Assembly: GCA_021927905.1 (NCBI GenBank)
Contig: BLLK01000047.1
Location: forward strand, 2,418,001 to 2,482,000
Direction of reading: 5' to 3'
DNA length: 64,000 nucleotides
Origin: Chaetoceros tenuissimus
Lineage: Eukaryota; Bacillariophyta; Thalassiosirophyceae; Chaetocerotales; Chaetocerotaceae
The notes below the pieces were generated by a model. That model did not search any database. It saw only the letters and a program-made list of their open reading frames with translations, and was not told the DNA's origin. Position numbers and translations under genes: made by a program. Positions 52,933 to 62,481 of this stretch are shown here, one piece after another; the first letter of the stretch is position 1, and each line of letters opens with the position of its first letter.

Positions 52933-53006
52933 AGCTGGTTTGGCGCAGTGGTAACGCATTTGACTTGTAATCAAAAGATCCCAAGTTCGATCCTTGGAAT
53001 CAGCTT
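52933..53006 (+). tRNA. tRNA-Thr: tRNA-Thr (UGU)
   Basis: A 74-nt cloverleaf: acceptor AGCTGGT pairs with ATCAGCT (one G-T pair), anticodon stem TTTGA/TCAAA around CTTGTAA (anticodon TGT in DNA), T-arm with GTTCGATCC. No intron. A T run follows at 53012-53016. Confidence 0.95.
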
Positions 53007-53038
53007 GGCTCTTTTTGCTGCGTTCTTTTGCTTCTATT

Positions 53039-53330
53039 AAACATCTCCTTTTGTTGCTATTGATGCCCTCGATGGATAGAATAAGGAACGAAAGGAATAG
53101 AGCTCATACTTATTGAGATATGTTACTTTTTAATTTTGACCTCGTCAACGGGTTCAATCCCCACTCATTTCCTATCTTTGATTCTTTTCTTCAAGTTACA
53201 TTTATCTTATCTTGTTTCATTTCGCTTGATGTTGCATCATCCTGTCTGCGTTGGATGTTTCAATGCTTTTAATTCCTGTTTGAGATTCATTCGTGTTTTG
53301 TGAGGGAAAAAATAACCGGTAAGCAAATAT
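53039..53330 (+). repeat. Left direct repeat (LTR-like)
   Basis: 292 bp starting AAACATCTCC and ending AACCGGTAAGCAAATAT. It is matched, with scattered substitutions and small indels, by 56279-56569. It contains GGGTTCAATCCCC, which fits a Pol III B box. The similarity may extend ~30 bp leftwards, up to the tRNA-Thr 3' end. Confidence 0.85.
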
Positions 53331-56278
53331 TCCGCGTTTTTGTATGTATGAATGCAACTAACCTTGGAGTAGGTGCAAATATTTTCTCTTTTGGTAAACG
53401 CTTTATAGATTATTATGGTATGCAGTACTTGCTTTTTCTTACACGTAGTCTTGCTTGCCTGTACGTACTACTGATGAAAATTCGAATTTTCAAAAAAAAT
53501 GCCATCCGAAAACGCTATCCTCCTTACACTCTCTTCTTTTCGCAAACAATGCTTTAAATTTCCAAGAGGAACAAAACTCAAATTGCTCTAAGTGGATATA
53601 ACTACCCACAACACATTGAATACAGTATTGCACAATTTGGAAGAAACTCAAAAGAAGGACGTAAGTTGATGTTTTTTCATTTTGAAACTGAATCGAATCG
53701 ATTCCAATGGCATTCTAACTTGTACCTTCTAATCAAAGGAATATCTCACTTTAGAAAGATGACCCAATCTAAAAGTGGTGGAAAATCAGCAGAAGCAGCA
53801 GAAGCGACACTTCTTGAAACTCCAGCGAAGCTTCAACTCGATGAACTAAATGTCTATCCACCCCCTGAGTCAAATCGAAAGAGGGGTATCGAGTGCCTCG
53901 AAGCCGAGGAAGCTAACAGCAATCCTTGTGGTATACAATCAATGCAATCTCTTCCTTTACTAAAGGTTGATGAAGATGATGTACCAGAGTTAAGAGTTCA
54001 ATTGGATACTTTAGATGATTTTGGCGAATTTGAAGTACAAGATTCCGAAGAAGATGAAAAAGTGTCACCTACAACAAAGCCTAGGGAAACTGACAAAGCT
54101 CAAATCTACAAACTTCAGGGAGTTCATGATCCAGAAGAATTGAAGCATGTGAAGAAGTTTGTAGAAATATGCCTGAAAAAGCTGATTGACGAAGGGCACG
54201 TTACAAATCCATTGTCTGAAATCTACAACAAGCTGAATTTTGATTTATTTTTCAAGATGTATAAAGATGTGCTGTATACTTCAATCGTGAAGTACCAAAG
54301 ATTGGCTCCTCGACTCAATATCAGATTAGATTGAATCACCTTCGTGAAAAGAATACCCCTTGGCATTGACAATATCAATTTAGTTATTGCCTGTGACTCA
54401 CTTACGCAAACACTTTGTGATTTTATCGAGAAGACAAGGAAAGATTTGTTTGAAGCAATGGGAATCTCTTCGAAAGAGCCAGAGTCGCTTGCGGAGTTGA
54501 TGAAAAAGCCATACTTTTTTCTTGATGTACTGTATCATTTCTCGGAGCATCGGAACCACGAGTATTTTCTAATGAAGCGGGAAACTGCCTTGCTAGAAAG
54601 TTTCATGCAAATCTAGTTTGGCTTGGAAAACAAGCGAGAATCCACGCATGAATGGATGGCAGCAGATAATTGTGCATTGAAGAACAAATATGAGCTGTGT
54701 TGGAAAAGATCTTGTCATATTCGCCAAGTGATTTTTGAGACCTCCGGACTTCGTATGGAACAGCTGATTGTCATGGCGTGCGTTTTATCCTGGAAGCCTG
54801 GTGATCGCATTGGTCAGCCTATCTACTTCTTATACTCCAAGATTATTATTGCACAAACAATGCACCCCGAGTATATTGACACATACCCTCATGATGCAAT
54901 ACCACCTTCGCACAAAATAGAAGATTGCTACAACGAGGAATTGCTGAAACCTCATCGTGCACAAGCGCAAGAAAAATGTAAAGAGGTAGCGCGTAAAATC
55001 AGGGATGCTGCCGAGTCGACTTTGACATTGGTTGACACCAACAAAAAGGCATGGTCCATAGATACAGAAACAAATGAAGATGTTGATCCTGCGGGCAGAC
55101 ACCTAAACTTTTATCTAAGCTTGGGATTTCGAGTTGTTTATGAAGATGAGGATGCTATTCTTTTGTACACACCGAAGTCGAAATCTTTCGTTTACTTCGT
55201 TGGTCCTCTTTGCCGTTTACTTGGACATCATTCCTTCAAGACAAAAGAGAATAGAGCATCTTCAACTAGACGAGCTTGCTCAGCAGAGGTCTTTCGGCAA
55301 CTTTCCAACATGGCTAAAAAGCGAAAAGATGGTGGAAGGGATGATTGTTTTGAGAACATTATACTTGCTGACCATATGGCTAAAACCTTGGATCATCAGT
55401 ATCATGCTGATAAACGCTTCAGTGTTGCAATCGGAAAAGATATCTTGACAAAAAGGCATATCATGTCCCAAGACCGAAAGTATAGCGATCTACCTCTTCG
55501 GACTAGAAATACTTTGTCGCTCAGAACTGTCGACAAGACACAAGGTCGTGAAGGTGCCTCAAGTGGAGATTATGAACGTCTCATTTATTATCTGGTGATG
55601 AACTTGATGACTTGGTTTACTTTGGAAGAGGCTTTTGACAAAGTATTGATTTTTTGCATTCGACAGCTAGCAACCTAGACCCAAAAGCAATTTATAAACG
55701 TCTTGAGCAGTTTGGCAAGAAGAAATTCATCTTGTGTCCGAAATTGCGAAATTCTTGGATTAACTTTTGTAGACAGAAAGCATCAAATCGTGGTAATCGT
55801 GATACAAGAGGGTGGAAAGCAGAAGAACTTGCATATGGCAATGCTTGTGTTGAGTCTCTTAATGCAGAGGCTCATGAATTATTTCAAGAGAATCCTAGGG
55901 GAGAGCTCAAAGTCTGGGTGAAAACTACAAAAGATGAGAAGGATGCAGCCTTGGAACAGAATACGGATCAAAATCAACCCGATTGGAAATTCGAAGAGCA
56001 CCTGCAGATGCCTTTCAAGGGCGAAGGATTAAGAAATAGATACAAAAGGGGAGAGAATGCAAAATTGGAGACTTTTACACTTACCTTTGAAAAGGTTGAA
56101 CGTGGGCTCAGGAATAAAGACAAACCATTGGTGACTCGAAACAATTCCGAGTACAAACTTTTTAGAGTCTTCTTCGAACCAAAATAATGTGCATATTGGA
56201 TGTGTACATTCTAATTCATTGAAAAATGTTACTGTATATAAATTGTATAAAAAAAGCTTTTTGCCTATTGCTTCCGTC
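53331..56278 (+). mobile_element. Interior of an LTR-like element
   Basis: About 2.9 kb between the two direct repeats, all of its content on the plus strand. It carries one broken long frame and nothing else. No reverse transcriptase motif (such as YxDD) was seen, so it may be a non-autonomous element or a gene trapped between repeats. Confidence 0.5.
53759..56187 (+). pseudogene. Broken long reading frame inside the repeat-flanked element
   Basis: One frame runs from the ATG at 53759 to 55678 with only two stops in it (TGA at 54332, TAG at 54614); the protein then continues in another frame from about 55660 to 56187, the change lying at a run of six T (55650-55655). Together this is ~800 codons, which I read as one decayed protein. 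The ATG follows CTCACTTTAG, a likely splice acceptor. The N-terminus is acidic, the middle has FYLSLGFRVVYEDEDAILLY, which recalls a GNAT-like strand-helix pattern, and the C-terminus is basic. Function unknown. Recoding (read-through plus frameshift) is the alternative but less likely. Confidence 0.6.
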
Positions 56279-56569
56279 AAACACATCCTTTTGTTGCTCT
56301 TGATGTCCTTTATCGATAGAGCAAAGAACGGTAGGAATAGAGCTCATACTCATTGAGATATGATACTTTTAATTTTGACCTCTCAAAGGGTTCAATCCCC
56401 CTCATTTGCTACCTTCTTTTGTCCTCTTCAAGTCGCATTTATCTTATCTTGTTTCATTCTGCATAGCTTTGCATCAACATGTCTGTGTTGTATGTTTCAA
56501 ATGCCTTTTGTTTCTTTTCGAATTTAGTGGTGTTTTGTGTGAGGAAACATATAACCGGTAAGCAAATAT
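56279..56569 (+). repeat. Right direct repeat (LTR-like)
   Basis: Copy of 53039-53330, ending in AACCGGTAAGCAAATAT. It keeps the B-box-like GGGTTCAATCCCC. No clear target-site duplication next to either repeat was found by eye. Confidence 0.85.
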
Positions 56570-57340
56570 AACCGTTATTGAAGGCTTGTTTCGTAATTCT
56601 ACCTCTCTATCATGCTACTATTTACGAGATGCGTAATCAAATTTAACTAGTGAATATTTATAAATTCAATGGAAGCAGAGAACGAACTATAATACATTGA
56701 ATATCAGGGACGTAATGGTATGACTACCACGTACATTCTACAACATGCTTTCAGAGCACATGCTCTTTTTTGCAGAGGAGACGACTTGACTTTGTTGTTC
56801 TACTTACTTTTCATTTGTTGTGAAAAGAGTGAGATCAAACAAGCTGGTTCATGATATATGATATAATGATATAATATGATGTATGATATATTATGATGTT
56901 TTGCTTTGACATTTTGAAATCTTCCAATGCAGTTTTTTTTTCCACGATGTTTCTCTAGCTAGGTTTGCAATTTTGCTGTACTTAACCAATTAATCACCAA
57001 AGACATCTACCTCTTGTATCTCTTTCATGTTATGTTTAGGTAGACTAGTTCAATAGATAGGTTGCTTTGACGAAAGGAGGAAGATAATTTATGAGCCTTT
57101 ATGTAACCGTTATGACCGTTACAACTTTTTTCACATGCTATTTGCTATGATTTGGTATATATTATCTTACACCTTACACTTACCCATTTTGCTCTTCTAC
57201 TATTCATATCACCCACTAAACATCAAATAAGGTGCTGGTACAATAAACTTTACGGGTGCAATTTGTGGGAGGCTCACTTCATTTTTCAACCATAACTCAG
57301 CAGATCCACGCACATATATTTTTCACATCAACAAGAAGTA
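56570..57340. other. Intergenic region
   Basis: About 770 bp, AT-rich, including a TGATATA-rich stretch at about 56852-56900. No gene seen; it must include the promoter of the EAF6-domain gene. Confidence 0.4.
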
Positions 57341-58933
57341 ATGGAACCAGGTGATCCTAACTTTCCTCATGAAGAGTATGCTCTTTTACTGGGCCTCACA
57401 GGAGCCGGAAGCGCAAAAGGTTTTAGAAACGATATGCCAAGTAAAAATGCATCCAGTATAATTTTATCAGATCTTCACAAAGAAGCTCGTCCATCTGGAG
57501 TAGTCCTTCCAAAAGTTCTTAGAAGGAAACTTCGCCTGCAAACGAAATTTGAGAACCAAATTTCTACAGAAAAGGAAAATGCAGAGGCATTAAGTAAAGA
57601 AAATCTTTTGCAGAAATCATCAGCAGCTATAGATGAGATGGCAGCTACATCCCTTGTTGATCGTGTTGCTCATCAAGATGCCAAACGTTTGCATTCGAAA
57701 TCACCAATGGCTCAAGCGCAGAGTGTTTATGATGCAGCTGTTGAGGGTGATAAAGATGATATTTCGAAACATTTACCCGAGGACTATGAAATTCCACGTG
57801 CCTATCGCAAGGTTAACAAATCTCGAGTATTCTCATGTCTTGAGTTGGAAAAGAAAATGTCTAAAGCGAATGCTGTGCTTTTAGACATTCAGAAACAGTT
57901 GTATAGAGGAGAGGAAATGTACTTTCAAGATACTGACACTCATGGAAACATTTACAAAGGTTGGGAAGCTTTTATCGATGCTAAACCTGAACATATTGGA
58001 ATTCAAGATGTAGAGAGTGTAGCAATAGATGACGAGGCAGCATTATTGGGTATGACTACCACTTCTTCTGTGCCTACGAGGAAGATGCATGCGGACAATC
58101 GTTGGTTTAGCAATAGTTCTTTTGGTATGGAAAATGGTGGCGTGAAAAAATCATCCAAAAAGAAAGGGCAGCGAAAGTCTGTGACTCCTACAACAGCCTT
58201 GCTACACGGAACCCGTAGCCTAACTCCGCAAAATATACGGAGAGGATCGCCCATACCACCAACCAGTTCAAATGAGGTCACAAAGTCCGTCGTTGAAGCT
58301 CAACAAGTGGCAACAACTTCGTCTTCTATCCAAGAATTACCAACGACAGAGGTCGCCTCGTCCTCTGCGAATGTACTTCATACATATTCGGTGTCATCAT
58401 TGTCTCAACCTCAAGAGCAGTTAAAATCATCCGAGGATTCGAAAGCGGATGAACCGACAATTAATACTGTAATAAAAGAAGAAGAGGTGAAGGAGGATAG
58501 TTCCGCAGGAGTAGAAGTAATAGATGATAAAGTTCAGTCTACAGAGGCAAATATTCAAGAAGATAAACAAAATTTGGAGGAAGTAAAAACAACATCAAAA
58601 CTGGAGGAAGAAAAAACGACGTCAAAACTGGATGAAATTCAATCAGATGCTTCTGTGAAGGAGACAAGTGCTACAAGTCCAAAAACTGAAGAGAATGTTA
58701 ATGCGAAAGATTCTGCTGCTTCCACTATTGAGAAATCTGAAGATATGGAAGTTGAGAAAGAGACCACTACTGATGAAACAGACGGAAAGGATGATATTGA
58801 GACAGAAGCAGATGCTGCTAATCAAAATAAGGGACAAAAGAGGAAACAGGAAGATATGGATGAAACGTCACAAGAAGAAAACAAAGATGCTGATACAAGG
58901 AGTAGCTCTCGTTTGCGTAAACGACGAAAGTAA
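57341..58933 (+). CDS. EAF6-domain protein (NuA4-type HAT subunit-like)
   Basis: 530 aa, single exon. The region 165-262 fits the Eaf6/MEAF6 family: a coiled coil (KKMSKANAVLLDIQKQLYRG), then EEMYFQDTDTHGNIYKGWEA (compare the family's Gly-Asn-Ile and Gly-Trp pattern) and NRWFSNSSFG. Eaf6 binds NuA4 and MOZ-type histone acetyltransferase complexes in the nucleus; it is normally ~150-200 aa. Here it is flanked by a 160-residue N-terminal region and a 260-residue acidic, Ser/Thr-rich tail that ends in a basic cluster (SSSRLRKRRK), suitable as a nuclear localisation signal. Confidence 0.72.
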   Translation: MEPGDPNFPHEEYALLLGLTGAGSAKGFRNDMPSKNASSIILSDLHKEARPSGVVLPKVLRRKLRLQTKFENQISTEKENAEALSKENLLQKSSAAIDEMAATSLVDRVAHQDAKRLHSKSPMAQAQSVYDAAVEGDKDDISKHLPEDYEIPRAYRKVNKSRVFSCLELEKKMSKANAVLLDIQKQLYRGEEMYFQDTDTHGNIYKGWEAFIDAKPEHIGIQDVESVAIDDEAALLGMTTTSSVPTRKMHADNRWFSNSSFGMENGGVKKSSKKKGQRKSVTPTTALLHGTRSLTPQNIRRGSPIPPTSSNEVTKSVVEAQQVATTSSSIQELPTTEVASSSANVLHTYSVSSLSQPQEQLKSSEDSKADEPTINTVIKEEEVKEDSSAGVEVIDDKVQSTEANIQEDKQNLEEVKTTSKLEEEKTTSKLDEIQSDASVKETSATSPKTEENVNAKDSAASTIEKSEDMEVEKETTTDETDGKDDIETEADAANQNKGQKRKQEDMDETSQEENKDADTRSSSRLRKRRK

Positions 58934-59240
58934 TCTTCCAAGATAATTAATGCATCTACTTTTATGTACGTACCTGTAAGTGTACTAACAATGCTCAATA
59001 AGTACAACCTACTCAGTCCTACCAAGGTCCTACTTCTAGATAACCCAGTCAGGTTAGAAGCGTCTGTTCTTCGTACGTTTGGTAGCACAATGTGCGAAAC
59101 ACAATACTGCTACAACGCTACAACAACAGCAACCGATCTCCCTATTGTTGTATTTAGTCGCTTCTTGCTAATAGTGTTACAAAACTGTTTCCCCATATTT
59201 CCGACTATTTCATTACTAAGTTATATATATACAAAATAAG
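58934..59240. other. Intergenic region
   Basis: About 307 bp between two plus-strand genes, ending in a TATATATATA run just before the NDUFB7 ATG. No other gene seen. Confidence 0.4.
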
Positions 59241-59516
59241 ATGGGAGGACACCATGCAAATCCGCACGCAAAGCCAGTTGCAGAGCAAGATCAGGAGGCT
59301 ATGGCAAACGCGAAGGTTCCACTTGCGTACCGTGATACTTGTGCACACCTTTTGATGCCTTTGAATAAGTGCCGTCGTGAAAGCTGGTGGAATCCAAACA
59401 AGTGTGGTCATGAGCGTCACACTTATGAAGAATGTTTATATAACTCTTATTTGCAAAGATGTGAAGCAAAAGTTCAGCAGGATAAGGTATTGGCGGCACA
59501 AGCAGCAGAGAACTAG
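59241..59516 (+). CDS. NDUFB7: NADH dehydrogenase subunit B18 (NDUFB7)
   Basis: 91 aa. The twin CX9C pattern of the CHCH fold is visible in RDTCAHLLMPLNKCRRESWW and NKCGHERHTYEECLYNSYLQ, both typical of NDUFB7, a supernumerary subunit of mitochondrial complex I on the intermembrane-space side. It is shorter than the ~130-aa animal form; this is usual outside animals. No presequence, as expected for a protein oxidatively folded in the intermembrane space. Confidence 0.93.
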   Translation: MGGHHANPHAKPVAEQDQEAMANAKVPLAYRDTCAHLLMPLNKCRRESWWNPNKCGHERHTYEECLYNSYLQRCEAKVQQDKVLAAQAAEN

Positions 59517-60247
59517 GCTGGTACAATGAGCTAAAGCTATTGGAGGTATTTTTGACAAGGATCCATAAAAAGCAGTGCAGGTTTTATAGTTGAATGTCAA
59601 TTGTGACATTGTTGTATGGATTATCCAAGTGGAAATGAAGAAAGAAAAGTGAATGGTTGAATTTTGGGTTGTATCTACTCAATCCAGAAATTAATTAATG
59701 CAATATTAAGTTGTGAACATTATAAAAACAAACCAATTTTCTGCAAGAGATGATTTTGGCACAAGATGAAAATAAATCAATATAGTTCTTCTTCATTTCG
59801 TCCCACATCATAGAATCCATTGGATAAAATCAATTTCCATGGATGTTTTTTTGGCGAAATTTGCAGCTCATCTCATTCTTTCCCAAGTCCATCTTCAAAT
59901 AACAGAAGTAGATTTGTGCTCATTACGATACAAGTTTAAATCTTCAATCATTTATAGATAGTTACGTAGATACCTCATGGTTAGATGCTTGCTAGGTTAG
60001 GCATTTTGAATTCATTATTATTGTTCTTTGTTGCTACAAATGGCTATGGCGATAGTCAAATAATGTCACCAATGCTGTTGTTGTGATGCTGTAATATGAT
60101 TTCATTTCATTGATGATTAATGTTTGATGAAGTTCAATACTCTCACTTTCAATAATAGCTCATAGAGTCACGCAACCTTTTTGTATACTTAGATGCTTGC
60201 CACACATTAGCTGCTCTCCTGCAATCATCGAGAAAATAAAAGGAATA
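59517..60247. other. Intergenic region
   Basis: About 730 bp between two plus-strand genes. AT-rich; no gene seen. Confidence 0.4.
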
Positions 60248-62110
60248 ATGAGAGGAGAGTCAACTACAAGAAAGCAAACGAGTATCCATGATTTTGGGGT
60301 ATTTTTCTTCATTTGTGTTTACAGAGTACTCAATGCTCTTTTTATAGAAACGCAATTTGATCCAGACGAATATTGGCAATGTTTAGAACCTGCATACTGT
60401 CTTGCAATCGAATCTGAAACAAATTGTGCTTACACTTGGGAATGGACACGTCGAAGAAATGACAATGATAATATTGATATTACTGGTATAGACTGGATCG
60501 ATGATGCAATGTATGGACCTGTAAGATCATTCGTACCAATTCTACCGACTTATTTTCTATACAAAGTCCTACTTCATTTTACAATTGATACAACATGGGC
60601 TATTTCACGCGCTCCTTTGATATTGAATGCAGTAGTAGTTTCGGCACCAGTCGACTTTGGTGTTTTTTATGTTAGTAGATACATAGGAGATGTAGCAATC
60701 AAGAAAGAATCATCTAGGCAAAATTTCCACTATTGGGCACTTTTTGCAAGTTTAACCAATTGGTTCAATGGATATGCACTTGTGCGAACCTATAGTAATT
60801 CGCTAGAGGCGTCTTTACTCTCGATTGGAATTTGCCTGCTATGCAAAGAATTATTCGATGATATAAATGAGAAAGAAGACTTTCAAGTACGTCGTCTAGC
60901 TCAATTGGCATTTATCCTTGGGGGATTAAGTGTGGTAATTAGATTTACCGCTTTAGCATCATGGGTTCCGATTGGACTGGCTCTCTGTTGGCGACGAAAG
61001 TCAAGTTGTAGCAAGTTGTATTACCTTTGGAACGTATGCGTTATCCCCGCAATAATTGGAATTATCATTGGTTGCATCATCGACCGACACTTCTACGGTT
61101 TCTGGGCGATTCCATTTTTGGGAAGTTTTCATTTCAATGTGTTACTGGATAATGGATCTCTGTATGGTACACACCCTTTCTACTGGTATATACTTGAAGG
61201 CTTACCAGCGATTGCAGGTGTCCTTACACCATTTTATATTGTTCAGAGCATTCAATGCTGGAAAGGTCAAGACAATAAGGCATTTAGAACATTATCAGCC
61301 GTGATTGTTTCATATATTGTACTTCATTCAATATCTGGACACAAGGAATTTCGATTTATTTTGCCAATACTTTCCTTTATATCGATTTTAGCAGGAAGAT
61401 GTATTTCAAAGTTTTTGGGCGAAGACTCTTTATCACTTCAGTCAAGAAGAAAAGGAGGTCTTGTAGTCGCTGCTTTTCTCCTTCTCAACTATCCTCATTT
61501 AGCATTTTTAGCTAGAATACATCAAAGAACAAATCAAGTGAATCGATATATTACAAGCCATTCTTCTCTCATCAACAAAAAGGATCTTTCAGTGCATTAT
61601 TTGATGGGTTGCCACTCAACTCCAGTCTATAGTCATCTGCATGTAAGAAGGGAAATAGATGGAAAGTCATCACCAATGCCTATAGATGTCTGGTACCTTG
61701 ATTGCTCTCCACGATGTCGCAAAGACCCACGTCTAACATGTGAAAGCGACCATTTTTCTTCAGACCCATCAGAGTTTATAAGAAAGCGGTATGGCCTTGA
61801 CAAGGGAGAATGCACCAATAGCGATGCAGTTTGCATTGATGATGAAATGACAAAGTCTATTCCCGACTTCATTGCAATTTTTGAAGAAGATCTCTACCGA
61901 GATGGCTCGAAAGAAGTTCAGGATCTATTGAGAAATGATTTAGGATTAGAGAAAATTTCAACAAAGTTTCGATATGCTGTGAAGAGAGTTTCACTGAAGA
62001 AGTTATCTTCAACTAAGGACGATTCTTTGGAAGCATTGATTATACCATTTCCTGTTATTCACCGCGTTTTAATTATTGAATTTGAGCATATAGTTCTTTT
62101 TGCACGATAA
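60248..62110 (+). CDS. PIGB: GPI mannosyltransferase 3 (PIG-B/GPI10), GT22 family
   Basis: 620 aa from the first ATG in frame (60248). The catalytic GT22 loop FDPDEYWQCLEPAY (Asp40, Glu41) lies after the first membrane helix. YTWEWTRR follows, then ~8-9 membrane helices and SGHKEFRFILPIL, all typical of the ALG9/PIG-B group. PIG-B adds the third mannose to the GPI anchor in the ER. Other GT22 members (PIG-Z, ALG9, ALG12) share the motifs; the overall sequence fits PIG-B best, judged by eye. The C-terminal ~120 residues form the luminal domain. Confidence 0.87.
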   Translation: MRGESTTRKQTSIHDFGVFFFICVYRVLNALFIETQFDPDEYWQCLEPAYCLAIESETNCAYTWEWTRRRNDNDNIDITGIDWIDDAMYGPVRSFVPILPTYFLYKVLLHFTIDTTWAISRAPLILNAVVVSAPVDFGVFYVSRYIGDVAIKKESSRQNFHYWALFASLTNWFNGYALVRTYSNSLEASLLSIGICLLCKELFDDINEKEDFQVRRLAQLAFILGGLSVVIRFTALASWVPIGLALCWRRKSSCSKLYYLWNVCVIPAIIGIIIGCIIDRHFYGFWAIPFLGSFHFNVLLDNGSLYGTHPFYWYILEGLPAIAGVLTPFYIVQSIQCWKGQDNKAFRTLSAVIVSYIVLHSISGHKEFRFILPILSFISILAGRCISKFLGEDSLSLQSRRKGGLVVAAFLLLNYPHLAFLARIHQRTNQVNRYITSHSSLINKKDLSVHYLMGCHSTPVYSHLHVRREIDGKSSPMPIDVWYLDCSPRCRKDPRLTCESDHFSSDPSEFIRKRYGLDKGECTNSDAVCIDDEMTKSIPDFIAIFEEDLYRDGSKEVQDLLRNDLGLEKISTKFRYAVKRVSLKKLSSTKDDSLEALIIPFPVIHRVLIIEFEHIVLFAR

Positions 62111-62481
62111 GACATACTGGAAACTGGAAGGTATCGATGTAAATAAAAATAGATGTAAGCTATCAAACTAAAATTTCTCTATCTATGCTTGTGGTATGAT
62201 TTTTTTCTCACATGAGCAAATTGATTCGATTCATTCATTCATTCATCATATCAATCATCCTATCTAGTCCCATCTCCAATTTTGGGTGTCACGCCTATTC
62301 CCGTACGTATGTATCTAGTACATAGTGCGTATCCTCCTCCACGTTGAACCAAAAGGGAGGAAAGCATTGGCTCACACGTGAGTGACATGCCTATGATTTT
62401 CGAGTTAGTGTTTTCCATTATTTGTACTCGCATAATTGAATTGAGTTTTTATATTACTAATCAAATCCTACACATCTCAAT
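62111..62481. other. Intergenic region
   Basis: About 370 bp between two plus-strand genes. A short CATT repeat (ATTCATTCATTCATC) is at about 62230. No gene seen. Confidence 0.4.

Noticed and set aside
53140-53165. A further tRNA suggested by GGGTTCAATCCCC (also at about 56388)
   Set aside because: Only three T-stem pairs form, and no acceptor or anticodon arms can be folded around it; kept only as a B-box-like motif in the direct repeats.
54332-54334. Selenocysteine codon (in-frame TGA)
   Set aside because: There is a second stop (TAG) and a frameshift downstream, and no selenoprotein context around the TGA.
53331-56278. An ordinary Copia or Gypsy retrotransposon
   Set aside because: No reverse transcriptase, RNase H, integrase or protease motif was found in any plus-strand frame.
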